This document shows positions 1 to 9,848 of a stretch of DNA of 64,000 bases, one piece after another. The notes under the pieces are model-generated. The model saw only the letters and a list, made by a program, of their open reading frames with translations, searched no databases and was not told where the DNA came from. The stretch comes from Diadema setosum (lineage: Eukaryota; Echinodermata; Echinoidea; Diadematoida; Diadematidae), in assembly GCA_033980235.1 (NCBI GenBank), contig CM067064.1, positions 980,501 to 1,044,500 on the forward strand. Direction: 5' to 3'. Numbering within the stretch: position 1 is the stretch's first letter; each line of letters begins with the position of its first letter. Position numbers and translations under genes: made by a program.

Positions 1-534
1 AGTATATATGATACAGATCAAGCCACATTTGACTACCTGTAGACCATCAACATGTTGAATAATTGCAAAATTGTTCATCAGTGTATATCATTCAACTCCA
101 ACTTCAAAGATACATGTAGTTGTAACAGGCAAACTTCAAACTTCTGAACGTTCTTACACTTTATTTTTACTTCTCTTTTAAAAGTTTGAGAGTTGTAAAA
201 CTGATGGTCACTGTGCAATTACTGATCACAAATGGACTAGTCACATTGCCTTGTGCTGCTGTATGTGGTCGACCTTGTATGAGTTGATTTATCAGCGTTC
301 TTCTGCGGTGCGTGTAACTGACACCCTGGACGTCTTGGAATGTTTTCTTTTCGTGGTCGATCGGAATGTTTACGTTTAGAGCAGGGAGGTGGGGAGAGAG
401 ATTCCACTCTTTCTCTTCCCACCTCCCCAAACCGGAAGATTGCGCTGTTTGCACAATGTTACTGTTCCCAGGGAGGTGAGATTCCTCTCACCTCCCTGCT
501 GTTCCGCAGCGACGTGGCGAAAAGCATATTGCCC

Positions 535-594
535 GCTGACCTTTTAACCCTGCAAAATATCAACTGCTGACCTTTAACCCTGCAAAATATCAAC
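535..594. repeat. two-copy tandem repeat, about 29 bp unit
   Basis: The phrase AACCCTGCAAAATATCAAC occurs twice in succession, each time preceded by GCTGACC and a short T run. It lies in the spacer between the arms of the surrounding inverted repeat. Confidence 0.75.
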
Positions 595-602
595 CGGAAT
601 TG

Positions 603-668
603 CCTCGCAAAACTCCCTCGTATAGGTAATAATACCTATTATTACCTATACGAGGGAGTTTTGCGAGG
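603..668. repeat. 66 bp near-perfect palindrome
   Basis: Two 32-base arms starting CCTCGCAAAACTCCCTCG meet at a 2-base centre (CC). It could form a cruciform or hairpin. It sits in the spacer of the 1-1543 complex. Confidence 0.9.
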
Positions 669-1603
669 TCAGCAGCACTAGGCAATGTGACTAGTCCATT
701 TGTGATCAGTAATTGCACAGTGACCATCAGTTTTTCAACTCTCAAACTTTTAAAAGAGAAGTAAAAATAAAGTGTAAGAACGTTCAGAAGTTTAAAGTTT
801 GCCTGTTACAACTACATGTATCTTTGAAGTTGGAGTTGAATGATATACACTGATGAACAATTTTGCAATTATTCAACATGTTGATGGTCTACAGGTAGTC
901 AAATGTGGCTTGATCTGTATCATATATACTGTAGTGTATAGCCGTATTTACATATTTTCTTAATTTACCTAGGGGGATAGGTAATAATTATGATATTGAC
1001 TGGCCTTTCTTTCGGGAGGTACCAGATAAATATTGCCTGCACTGAAGACATATTGAGAGGAATCTCACCTCCCTGGGAACAGTAACAATGTGCAAACAGC
1101 GCAATCTTCCGGTTTGGGGAGGTGGGAAGAGAAAGAGTGGAATCTCTCTCCCCACCTCCCTGCTCTAAACGTAAACATTCCGATCGACCACGAAAAGAAA
1201 ACATTCCAGGACGTCCAGGGTGTCAGTTACACGCACCGCAGAAGAACGCTGATAAATCAACTCATACAAGGTCGACCACATACAGCAGCACTAGGCAATG
1301 TGACTAGTCCATTTGTGATCAGTAATTGCACAGTGACCATCAGTTTTTCAACTCTCAAACTTTTAAAAGAGAAGTAAAAATAAAGTGTAAGAACGTTCAG
1401 AAGTTTAAAGTTTGCCTGTTACAACTACATGTATCTTTGAAGTTGGAGTTGAATGATATACACTGATGAACAATTTTGCAATTATTCAACATGTTGATGG
1501 TCTACAGGTAGTCAAATGTGGCTTGATCTGTATCATATATACTGTAGTGTATAGCCGTATTTACATATTTTCTTAATTTACCTAGGGGGATGGGTAATAA
1601 TTA

Positions 1604-1745
1604 TGATATTGACTGGCCTTTCTTTCGGGAGGTACCAGATAAATATTGCCTGCACTGAAGACATATTGCCCTCGTCTTCGACTCGGGCAATATGCTTTCA
1701 GTTTGGGCAATATTTTCTGGTACCTCCCTCAGGGCCAGTCAATAT
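1604..1745. mobile_element. palindromic MITE (ATATTGACTGGCC ends)
   Basis: The left end GATATTGACTGGCC and the right end GGCCAGTCAATATT are inverted repeats of about 45 bp that also share GGGAGGTACCAGA and AATATTGCC. The centre is CCTCGTCTTCGACTCGGGC. The left half also occurs at about 986-1052, where it runs into the 1-1543 complex. A similarly built element lies at 57073-57215. Confidence 0.7.
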
Positions 1746-3220
1746 TATATAAATGTCATCCAAATATTGGAACGTTACCCATGATTTCAGGATACCCCAA
1801 AAGCTGTAAGTTAAACATGTAACACTGCTGCATGTAGAGAACTAGTAATTAAATGTGGATTAAAAGTCTTGAATTTCCTAATTCTACCATTAAGAAATGA
1901 CACTTTTTGTTAGGTGATACGCTATCAGCGTATCACCTATTGTGATTGTCAAAATCTCTCTTTATTTTTTTTTATTCTTCTTTCTTTCTGGACAATTTTG
2001 TGTCGTCAATATCTCAACAATGACATTACGGAATGACATGAAATTTTCAGTCAACATGTCTCATAACAATATCTAGCCACAATAAGGTTTTCATGACAGT
2101 AACATATCTATGATGTCATTTAGGCGCCATTTTGTGATTTTCGGACCTTGTCACATGATCGATCATAACTTCATAACTAGATGTAATTTCTGCGTCATTT
2201 TCGGTGGACATAAAGTTCAGGTCACGCTCTATCTTACTTTTTAACGCTAGTTACCCAGGTTTTCATTACGCGCGTTCGCGCGCGTCAAAATTTTAAAAGG
2301 CTCAAAACGACTTCCCAATGGGAAATCTCGAAGTTTCAGACAATTTTAAGCGTTTCAAACATTTTCTCGCGTGCGCGTCCGTCCGCGCAATTTCGCGCGC
2401 AGAGGGCGTAACCAACATGAAAATGCAATTTTTTTTGACTGATTTGGATTCCTGATACTTTGAGTAACAATATCCACTGATTTCCGATCGATGTTGACCT
2501 ATAACAAAGGAATGCACTAGCGTCAAAGTTGAAATTCCGCGCGCGCGTCTTTCTGCAAATATAGTGAAAAAACATGTCTTTGTTTATTTCGCCATACCTC
2601 TTTAAATCGTCCGTTGACCCGATATTTCTATTGCATATTACAAAAGCATATGAATTGTAAATATCATTCCAAGTATCAATATTGCCAGGAAAACGCGATG
2701 ACGTGATCATATCGTCATTTTGAATAAAAAAAGTGGAATTGATTTTTTTGAGGTACTGTTTCTGACATTCATTTGCTCGTATCTCTGTTGTTTAAGCTCA
2801 ATATTATCCCAAATTCACATATGTTGTACTTTAAACATTTGCCTTTCAAGTCCATGTCATGGTTTTGAAATTTGATGACGTTATCATACTTTAAATTGTG
2901 ATTAAATGTAAAGATGCAAAATCGGACAAGTTTACGTGTTATGTCTATGGGAGGTGATTTTTTTTAAAACCATCCATTGACTTGACAACGTTTAAGCACC
3001 TTTATCTCAGCTGATTTTGCTTCATTTCCTCTGAAATTTAAGTATGTTGTAGCTGAGACAATAAGCTGCAGTAATCATGCATTTTGTTCTTTGAAATCTT
3101 CTCATGAGGTTGACAATTTTGCAGTTTAAAACTGAAAATGAGAATGGAATGTGGACGAATCGATTCCTGATTCATCTTTCACATACATAAGTTTACGTTC
3201 CTCATATTTTCTCATCGAGA

Positions 3221-3298
3221 CGTATGGCCGAGTGGTTAAAGGCGCCGTCTCAGAGACGTGAGGTTGCACTCGTGCGGGTTCGAACCCCACAAGATCAC
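3221..3298 (+). ncRNA. tRNA-Leu-like sequence (tRNA-derived repeat, probably not a working tRNA)
   Basis: There is a clear A box (TGGCCGAGTGGTTAAAGGC) and B box (GGGTTCGAACCCC) with a class II variable arm between them. CAG sits at the anticodon position, which would read Leu. The acceptor stem does not pair and the T and anticodon stems have mismatches. The sequence lies inside a repeat, so a SINE-type head or tRNA pseudogene is more likely than a functional gene. Confidence 0.5.
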
Positions 3299-3390
3299 GA
3301 AACAAAATACCCAGCTATTTTACTTTTTTTTCTTCAATGGTGTATTACACATTCGTCCATGTAGAAATTACGTTCGTATATAATCGCACC

Positions 3391-3391
<1 letters not shown>

Positions 3392-3425
<34 letters not shown>
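3392..3425. repeat. (CA)n microsatellite
   Basis: An uninterrupted run of about 16 CA units inside the 1913-3949 element. Confidence 0.97.
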
Positions 3426-3426
<1 letters not shown>

Positions 3427-3816
3427 ATCCCTCTGTTTTGTGTTGGAGACCACATTGCTTCGACTGCTGCAGAATGTTGCATCCTGACTCTGTCAAATAA
3501 TGACGACAACAGAGGTGTTGTACTTTGAGCAATTGTCTTTCAAGTCCATGTCATTGTTTTGTACTCTGATGACGTCATCACACTGAAAATTGTGATTAAA
3601 GGCAAGGTATCAAAATCAGCCGATTATAGGTTTTATGTCTGTGGGATGTATTTTTCCGAAATTGCCAGAAATGGCACAGCGACCTCAGTCGTTACAAGGC
3701 CGCATTTCCTTCTAGCAATGCAATACATGTTCACGCGGCCACGATTGTTGAGTGGGCATTGACTTTTTCCCCCTGTAATATCTATACATTTTTTTTTCGG
3801 CCTTACCGTTTCCGTG

Positions 3817-3865
3817 GATGTCCCGTGGCCGAGTGGTTAGAGAAACCGTTTTGCATGCACGCTCA
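3817..3865 (+). repeat. tRNA-like A-box remnant
   Basis: GTGGCCGAGTGGTTAGAG matches the A box of the copy at 3221-3298, but no B box follows. It is the degraded partner in the second tandem unit of the 1913-3949 element. Confidence 0.4.
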
Positions 3866-4196
3866 ATATAACTTCAAGGTGCCTATATCACATTCTTTTC
3901 TTTGTCGATCACAGGATGACCGACATCTGATGACCCCAGGCGTATCACCTAACTCGTCAGTGTGACGAGTTTCATGTCTCGTTCCTTTTTTTTTTTGCTT
4001 TTTTACACCCATTTCCCCTTTCCTTAAGTCCTTCTGAGTATGAATTACATGAACTGAGAAATATTTCATGACTCCCAAAAGCGTCAGTTGCTATTAAATG
4101 CATGCACAGTATACTTTCTGAGTCAAAGAGTCTTTAGAAGACAGCAATAATTTTTTATGAAAGAAAATCATGCACTTCACAAAATTTTGTTCTTAA

Positions 4197-4757
4197 AGGA
4201 CAATTTCACCTTTATAGACATGTGGGTTGAATGAATGCAGCAATATTAGTAGAATACATCAGTGAGAGTTTGAGGAAAATTGGATAATCCGTCAAAAGTA
4301 ATGAATTTTTGAAGTTTCTGCTCAGTCACGGCTGGATGAGAAGACTACTATAGCTTGTAATGTCACATGTGTACAACAATATAAAGAAAGAATAAAGAAA
4401 ATTCAACATATTTCCATTTTTCTCGCATAACATACGAACACTCAACTTCTCTCTTTCTGAAAGCAGGGGAAATAATATATTTACCCTTAACATATGTTAG
4501 TAACAAGTTGAAGAAATGTGCACTTTATTCAAAAAGTAAAGTTTTGTGAAATTCTCCTTTTATTTTCCTCGTATTGTTGTACGCATGTGACATCACACAC
4601 TGTAGTAGTCTTCTAATCCAGCAGTGACTGCGCAGATACTTTAAGAATTCATAACTTCTGAATGGATTGTCCGATTTCCCCCAAACTTTCACTGATGTGT
4701 TCTACTAATATTCTTGCCTTCACTCAATCCACATGTTTATGAAGGTGGACTTGTCCT
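4197..4757. mobile_element. TTAA-flanked MITE
   Basis: The ends AGGACAATTTCACC and GGTGGACTTGTCCT are inverted and flanked by TTAA (4193-4196 and 4758-4761). Long inner arms pair across the element (AAACTTTCACTGATGTGTTC on the right, its diverged complement on the left). TTAA duplication is typical of piggyBac and Kolobok elements. A shorter relative lies at 40326-40699. No coding sequence. Confidence 0.75.
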
Positions 4758-5472
4758 TTAAGTGTTTTTTTTTTCAATACTTATTTTCTGTTGTTGTAAG
4801 ATTGAATGAGAAAGCAATTTGCCCTATGATAATTGATACGCAAATGTTCATAAATCAGTAACAAAAGAAATTGGCAATATAAATCCTGAAATTAACTACT
4901 AGGGGCAATTCTAAGAATAAGTAGGTCAATCAGGATACTTTCATTACAAAATGATACAGTGAAACCCCATTATAACGAGTTCGGTTATAACGAGATTCCA
5001 GTTATAACTGTCACAAATGTACACACAAGTAGTTATATGTACATGTATCAAGGTTGTATGCATGGTTGTTTTAATGTGCACATTGTATGTACACAGGGTG
5101 ACCAGATTAATGGAGAACATTCTATATGATATTAGATATAGTACATACAGGCTGACCAGATCAGTGGAGAATTTTCTATGTGGTATACAATGTAGCTACA
5201 GTACATGTATGCATCTGACAGGAAATACATTATAGCTCACTCAATCTAGAATGATTTAACCCATTCCAGAAAATTCTAGGAAGTGCTGGCTGAGTGAGGC
5301 ACTGCCCTTGTAGCCAAATGTGATTGGTAGTTAATTTTGGCAATGATGTTATGCACATATTAGGAAGTGAGTCATCCAGGATTCCTGGAATTTGGACTTG
5401 CTAGTATGTTCAGGTATGTGGCCCCAGGTTGGAGAAAATTACAGAATGTACTAGAAAGGGGTGAATGGATAG

Positions 5473-5480
5473 TATATAAG
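5473..5480 (+). promoter_or_regulatory. TATA box in 5' LTR
   Basis: TATATAAG in the middle of the LTR, upstream of the polyadenylation signal. The same motif is at 10314-10321 in the 3' LTR. Confidence 0.6.
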
Positions 5481-6100
5481 CAGGAGAAATTCTGAGGTAG
5501 GCAGAGTACCCAACACCTCTGCTCTGAGAGTTACGTCACTTCTGGCTCTGAAGCGACTTGCAAATGTTATAGTCAGTCCTGTGTTACCTGCTGACCTGCT
5601 ATACAAACTGTGTTTGTGGAGATAAGGCCTGGGAGACATTTTGCCTGCAGAGAATTAATTTGCCTACGTTGGAGATAGACTCCATATTTTAGTGTCAACG
5701 GACATTATTACGGCAAAGCTGTGACGGGCTGGATTCCTTGCTGGACATTATAAAGTGAATCATCATTCAACGCATCAACTGGACGTGGTCGTCATAACTT
5801 TTGGATTTTGCACGTTTCGCCGTGGACATACATTGTGGATTTTACCCCGGATTAATAACGAGGATTATCACAACCTGCGCCTCTGGATTTACGTCTGAGG
5901 TATCATTCATCGGTGCATCGCGGATCATTCATCTGTGCATCGAACATCGTATCTGGACACTGTCAAAGGGTTACTTGCTTTCAAATTTTGGACTTTAATG
6001 CACGTAAGTGATTCTATTACCGATTTGTAATTGTTTGTATTGATCGTTATTGTACTGATGTGAAAACCGATTACGAATCTGTACCCACAATATCACTGTT

Positions 6101-6106
6101 AATAAA
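6101..6106 (+). terminator. polyadenylation signal in LTR
   Basis: AATAAA, repeated at 10942-10947 in the 3' LTR, where it would serve to end the element transcript. Confidence 0.6.
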
Positions 6107-6175
6107 CCGCCTGAACATTAGTTGATTGTTTCTTTTGTGCGATCATTCTCAGAGTCATTTTGGTCGTAACAAAAT

Positions 6176-6192
6176 TGGGGGCACGTCCGGGA
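6176..6192 (+). promoter_or_regulatory. primer binding site, tRNA-Pro-like
   Basis: TGGGGGCACGTCCGGGA lies four bases after the 5' LTR. From memory it differs at one base from the tRNA-Pro primer site used by murine leukaemia virus and many gypsy elements, so a tRNA-Pro primer is likely. Confidence 0.75.
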
Positions 6193-6273
6193 GGTGAATT
6201 TAAAGCCAAAACTTAGAATTTGGAACGTTCCGGAATCCAGAATATTGGTACAGACAAAATACCAGTGAGTTGA

Positions 6274-9200
6274 TTGTTCAATTGTACATTGTGTGTAATA
6301 CATGTGACAATGTCAATCAGTACAATGGATGTTCAGGCATTTGTTCAGAGGACAGATTTGTCCCTCAAAGATTTGCAAAGGTTACGCAAATGTGATTTGA
6401 CTGCCATTGCACAGCATTTAAATGTAGATGTTCCACAAGGTGTAAGAAAGGCAGAGATTCTTGACTTAGTAGCTGGTCACATGGAGCTCAAAGAAGAAAT
6501 TGACACTTCAGATCATGCTCAAATTTCTGATCAAACACGGCTTGAACTTGCTAGATTAGAAATAGAAAGAGATCAAAGGGCTAGAGAAATGGAAATGAAG
6601 GAGAGAGAAAGAGCAAGGGAACTAGAACTAGAGAAAGAGAAGATGAGATTGGAAATGAAGGAAAGGGAAAGAGAAAGAGAAATTGAAATGAAGAAACTTG
6701 AAATTGAAGAAAAGAAAATGGAGCAACAAGTGAAATTGCGTGAGATGGAATTGACTCATGCACAGACTGTTGGAAATCATGAAAGGGCTCCCTCTGGATT
6801 TGATTTGGCCAAGAACATTCGATTAGTGCCAAAGTTTGAAGAAAACAGAGTTGATGCATATTTTGTGTCATTTGAGAAGGTGGCTAACAGTTTGAACTGG
6901 CCACAGGAATTTTGGCCCTTGCTCCTTCAAAGTGTGTTTGTCGGCAAAGCAGCCGATGTGTACTCATCTCTCTCTGAAGAGCAATCACGTGACTATGCTA
7001 CAGTCAAGAAAGCAGTGTTGAATGCATATGAGTTGGTGCCAGAGGCATACAGACACAAGTTCAGAAATTCGTACCGCAAACCAGGCCAGACACATGTTGA
7101 GTTTGCTCGTGAAAAAGAAATGATGTTCGATAGGTGGTACAGATCCCTGAAAGTGGATCAGGATTTTGATAACCTACGTGAGGTTGTTCTTTTGGAAGAA
7201 TTCAAAAAGAGTGTTGCTTTCAGTGTGAGGTCGCATTTGGATGATCACAAAGTGACAAGTTTGCATAAAGCAGCCTTGATGGCTGATGAGTATGAGCTGA
7301 CCCACAGAAATGACAACAGACCACCTTTCAGGAATTTCTCTGGAAATAAAAGAGACAAAAATCAGTCGAGCAATCCAAAGAATGCTGGTTCTGAAAAAGG
7401 CACGAGTTCTGAAACTCCATCGGCACCAAAGCCTCAATCTGACAAAGGGTCCAGTGCAAGTGCAAATGTCATCAAATGTTTTCACTGTAACAAGACAGGG
7501 CATGTAAAGTCACAGTGTTGGAAGTTGCAAAACAAAACAAAGAAGGACATGGGATTTGTCATGTCAAAAAGTGTCCTACCCGAAAATAGTGTCCCATTCA
7601 GTGAAACACAGGCCATTGAAAGTCGATCTCCCAAGTTCAAAGATAGGACTAAGCAGGTGGATGAGAGCTATCGTAGCTTTTTGTTTGATGGTGAGGTGAC
7701 CCCATGTACTTCTGGTGAGGCAGGTAAACCAGTAGTCATCCTGCGGGATACGGGGGCCTCTCAGTCGTTGATGGTGGATGGCGGTATGACTTTTCCACCA
7801 GATAGTGCAGTGAATGCAAAAGTCTTGATTCAGACTGTTGATGGCAGTTATATGTCAGTACCACTGTATAGAGTGGATTTGAAGTGTGACCTAGTTTCTG
7901 GTCCTGTCACTGTTGGAGTTGTTCCTGAGTTGCCCATGGTAGGCATTGACTTTTTGTTGGGGAATGACTTGGCTGGGGACAAGGTGGTTGCGTCTCTAGT
8001 TGTTTCGGATAAGCCAGTGGTGGTTGCTGAAACTGAGCAGTTGCAGGAGGAGTTTCCTGGGATTTTTCCAGATTGTGTTGTGACTAGGTCTCAGGCTCGT
8101 AGAGCTGTTCAAGAAGATGCGGATTCTGTTGATGTGGAGGAGAATTCCGGTGTTTGGTTGGCAGAAACCTTTTTCAAGGATTTGAATGATGGGGTTGCTG
8201 TATTAGGCTCCGAGGCTAACAGTGATGGGCTGTTTAGCAAGTCTTCCTTGGTTGAAGCACAGCAGGCAGACTCTGATTTGAAAGGCTTGTCTCAGACGGC
8301 GTGTTCTGAGGCTGAGGCTGAAAAGGTCCCTGAGTGCTATTATGTCAAAGATGGCATTTTGATGAGGAAGTGGAGACCTCCCCATAGGCCAGCTGATGAG
8401 GATTGGACGGTGGTCCATCAAGTTGTTGTCCCTCCTAGTTACCGCGGTGAGATCTTGAGGATTGCTCACGAGTTACCTGTTGGCGGCCATTTAGGCGTCA
8501 GAAAAACAAAGGATCGGATCATGAGGCATTTCTATTGGCCAGGGTTGAATGTGGATGTGGCTGAGTTTTGCAAGACTTGTCACACATGTCAGGTGGCTGG
8601 TAAACCACAGCATTCAGTGAAGCCGGCGCCATTGATTCCGATACCTGCGTTTGAAGAACCATTCAGTCGGGTTCTAGTCGACTGTGTTGGACCTTTGCCT
8701 AGGACTAGGTCGGGTCATAAGTACCTCTTGACAATCATGGATATGTCTACACGGTTTCCAGAGGCTATCCCATTGAGAAATATCACTGCCAAGACTGTGG
8801 TAGATGCTCTAGTGCAGTTTTTCACTAGGTATGGGTTGCCCAAGGAAGTGCAGTCTGACCAAGGGTCAAATTTCATGTCAGGCATATTTCAAGAGGTGAT
8901 GTATTGTTTGGGTGTGAAGCAGCTGAAGTCGTCAGCTTATCATCCCCAATCCCAAGGTGCATTGGAGCGCTACCACCAGACCCTAAAGACAATGATTAGG
9001 GCATTTTGTGAGGAGTATCCCGAGGATTGGGATAAGGGCATCCCTTTCCTGCTGTTCGCAACGAGGGACTCCCCAAATGAGTCGACGGGTTTCAGCCCAT
9101 TTGAGTTGGTGTACGGTCATGAAGTTAGGGGCCCACTGAAGCTCATCAAAGAGAAATTCATGACTGAGGATGATGAGGTCCACCTACTTGACTATGTGCC

Positions 9201-9516
9201 AAAGTTTCGTGAAAGGCTTTCAAAGGCTTGTGAGGTAGCTAGGGAACACCTGAAAGAGTCACAAGACTCAATGAAGAGAAAGGCAGACAAAAATGCCAAA
9301 GCCCGAACCTTCAAACCAGGTGACAAAGTTCTTGTACTGCTGCCCATACAAGGTGAACCACTGAAAGCCAAGTTCAGTGGCCCATACTGTGTCAAAAAGA
9401 AACTCAATGATGTGAACTATGTGATCAATACACCAGACAGGAGCACAGATCAGAGAATGTGTCATGTCAATATGTTGAAAGAGTGCTATGACCGAAAGTC
9501 AGTTGGTGTGACATAG
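6274..9516 (+). CDS. Gag-protease-integrase polyprotein without reverse transcriptase
   Basis: A single intact frame of 1080 codons. Starts at 6310 (MSIST) or 6325 (MDVQ) are as likely as the first ATG. Residues about 20-70 resemble the N-terminal domain of Gmr1-type Gags. About 75-165 is a charged Glu/Arg coiled coil. About 180-345 is a SCAN-like Gag core. A CCHC zinc knuckle (CFHCNKTGHVKSQC) spans 402-415. Protease DTGA is at 492-495. Integrase follows directly: HHCC zinc domain (H732, H739, C766 or C769, C772), catalytic D803, D862 and E898 with the expected 35-residue gap, then a GPY/F-like end. The frame stops just past the conserved CHVNMLKE segment. In Gmr1-like elements, as I recall them, integrase precedes RT, so the RT/RNase H half is what is missing. 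It could only move with RT supplied in trans. Confidence 0.93.
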   Translation: MFNCTLCVIHVTMSISTMDVQAFVQRTDLSLKDLQRLRKCDLTAIAQHLNVDVPQGVRKAEILDLVAGHMELKEEIDTSDHAQISDQTRLELARLEIERDQRAREMEMKERERARELELEKEKMRLEMKEREREREIEMKKLEIEEKKMEQQVKLREMELTHAQTVGNHERAPSGFDLAKNIRLVPKFEENRVDAYFVSFEKVANSLNWPQEFWPLLLQSVFVGKAADVYSSLSEEQSRDYATVKKAVLNAYELVPEAYRHKFRNSYRKPGQTHVEFAREKEMMFDRWYRSLKVDQDFDNLREVVLLEEFKKSVAFSVRSHLDDHKVTSLHKAALMADEYELTHRNDNRPPFRNFSGNKRDKNQSSNPKNAGSEKGTSSETPSAPKPQSDKGSSASANVIKCFHCNKTGHVKSQCWKLQNKTKKDMGFVMSKSVLPENSVPFSETQAIESRSPKFKDRTKQVDESYRSFLFDGEVTPCTSGEAGKPVVILRDTGASQSLMVDGGMTFPPDSAVNAKVLIQTVDGSYMSVPLYRVDLKCDLVSGPVTVGVVPELPMVGIDFLLGNDLAGDKVVASLVVSDKPVVVAETEQLQEEFPGIFPDCVVTRSQARRAVQEDADSVDVEENSGVWLAETFFKDLNDGVAVLGSEANSDGLFSKSSLVEAQQADSDLKGLSQTACSEAEAEKVPECYYVKDGILMRKWRPPHRPADEDWTVVHQVVVPPSYRGEILRIAHELPVGGHLGVRKTKDRIMRHFYWPGLNVDVAEFCKTCHTCQVAGKPQHSVKPAPLIPIPAFEEPFSRVLVDCVGPLPRTRSGHKYLLTIMDMSTRFPEAIPLRNITAKTVVDALVQFFTRYGLPKEVQSDQGSNFMSGIFQEVMYCLGVKQLKSSAYHPQSQGALERYHQTLKTMIRAFCEEYPEDWDKGIPFLLFATRDSPNESTGFSPFELVYGHEVRGPLKLIKEKFMTEDDEVHLLDYVPKFRERLSKACEVAREHLKESQDSMKRKADKNAKARTFKPGDKVLVLLPIQGEPLKAKFSGPYCVKKKLNDVNYVINTPDRSTDQRMCHVNMLKECYDRKSVGVT

Positions 9517-9835
9517 ATAGTGGATAGCACAGTAGAGTATCAAAGGTGAAAAGTTTTCACCGCATATCACTTACAGTGTATGTGTTTAAATAGCATAACC
9601 ATTAATGTATGCAAAACAGTTTGACATGATTTTATAAGTTCCGAGAATCCAAGCAGTATCGTTGTAAATGGTAGCCATGAAAAGAGAACATGGAATTAAT
9701 GCAGCTATTCACAAGGCATGTGATAGTATGTGATTATGGTTGTTTGACTTGGATTTTACCTCACATTCGTTGTAAATAACAATGAGAAATTGTGAAGGTA
9801 AAAGAAACCCTTGCTATGGCAAGGCTTTCTTTTTC
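9517..9835 (+). other. 3' untranslated region of RT-less element
   Basis: About 320 bases between the stop codon and the purine tract. I translated it mentally for RT or RNase H motifs (YxDD, LPQG-like, DxxG) and saw none. Confidence 0.6.
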
Positions 9836-9848
9836 CCATGGGGGATGG
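9836..9848 (+). promoter_or_regulatory. polypurine tract
   Basis: CATGGGGGATGG immediately precedes the 3' LTR, the expected place for the plus-strand primer. It is short and contains a T. Confidence 0.55.

Larger units (their letters stand above)
1..1543. repeat. large inverted-repeat complex (possible fold-back element)
   Basis: Bases 1-490 reappear as reverse complement at about 1053-1543. A third, direct copy of the right arm lies at about 671-1052, so three related arms sit side by side. Each arm contains smaller inverted motifs around GGGAGGTG / CACCTCCC. The left arm touches base 1, so the unit probably continues outside the window. Arms differ by only a few bases. Open frames of about 95 codons lie in both arms but look like by-products of the repeat, and I recognise no protein. 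Confidence 0.8.
1913..3949. mobile_element. TA-flanked DNA transposon or composite MITE with tRNA-like interior
   Basis: The ends GGTGATACGC and GCGTATCACC are inverted repeats, each flanked by TA (1911-1912 and 3950-3951), as expected for Tc1/mariner-type insertion. The left end forms a hairpin at once (1912-1938). The interior holds a diverged tandem duplication: about 2830-3300 resembles about 3525-3860, and each unit ends in a tRNA-Leu-like sequence. No transposase is visible. Confidence 0.6.
5009..6171 (+). repeat. 5' LTR of the RT-less element
   Basis: Begins TGTCACAAATG and ends GTCGTAACA. It contains TATATAAG at 5473-5480 as a candidate promoter and AATAAA at 6101-6106 as a polyadenylation signal, in the order expected for U3-R-U5. 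Confidence 0.93.

Noticed and set aside
167..454. 95-codon frame present in both arms of the palindrome complex
   Set aside because: It follows the repeat exactly, has no recognised motif and no splice or promoter context. It is open because the arms are near-identical.
3221..3298. Functional tRNA-Leu gene
   Set aside because: Acceptor, anticodon and T stems have mismatches and the copy lies in a repeat.
9517..9848. Remnant of reverse transcriptase after integrase
   Set aside because: Only about 330 bases and no RT or RNase H motif in any frame that I could see.
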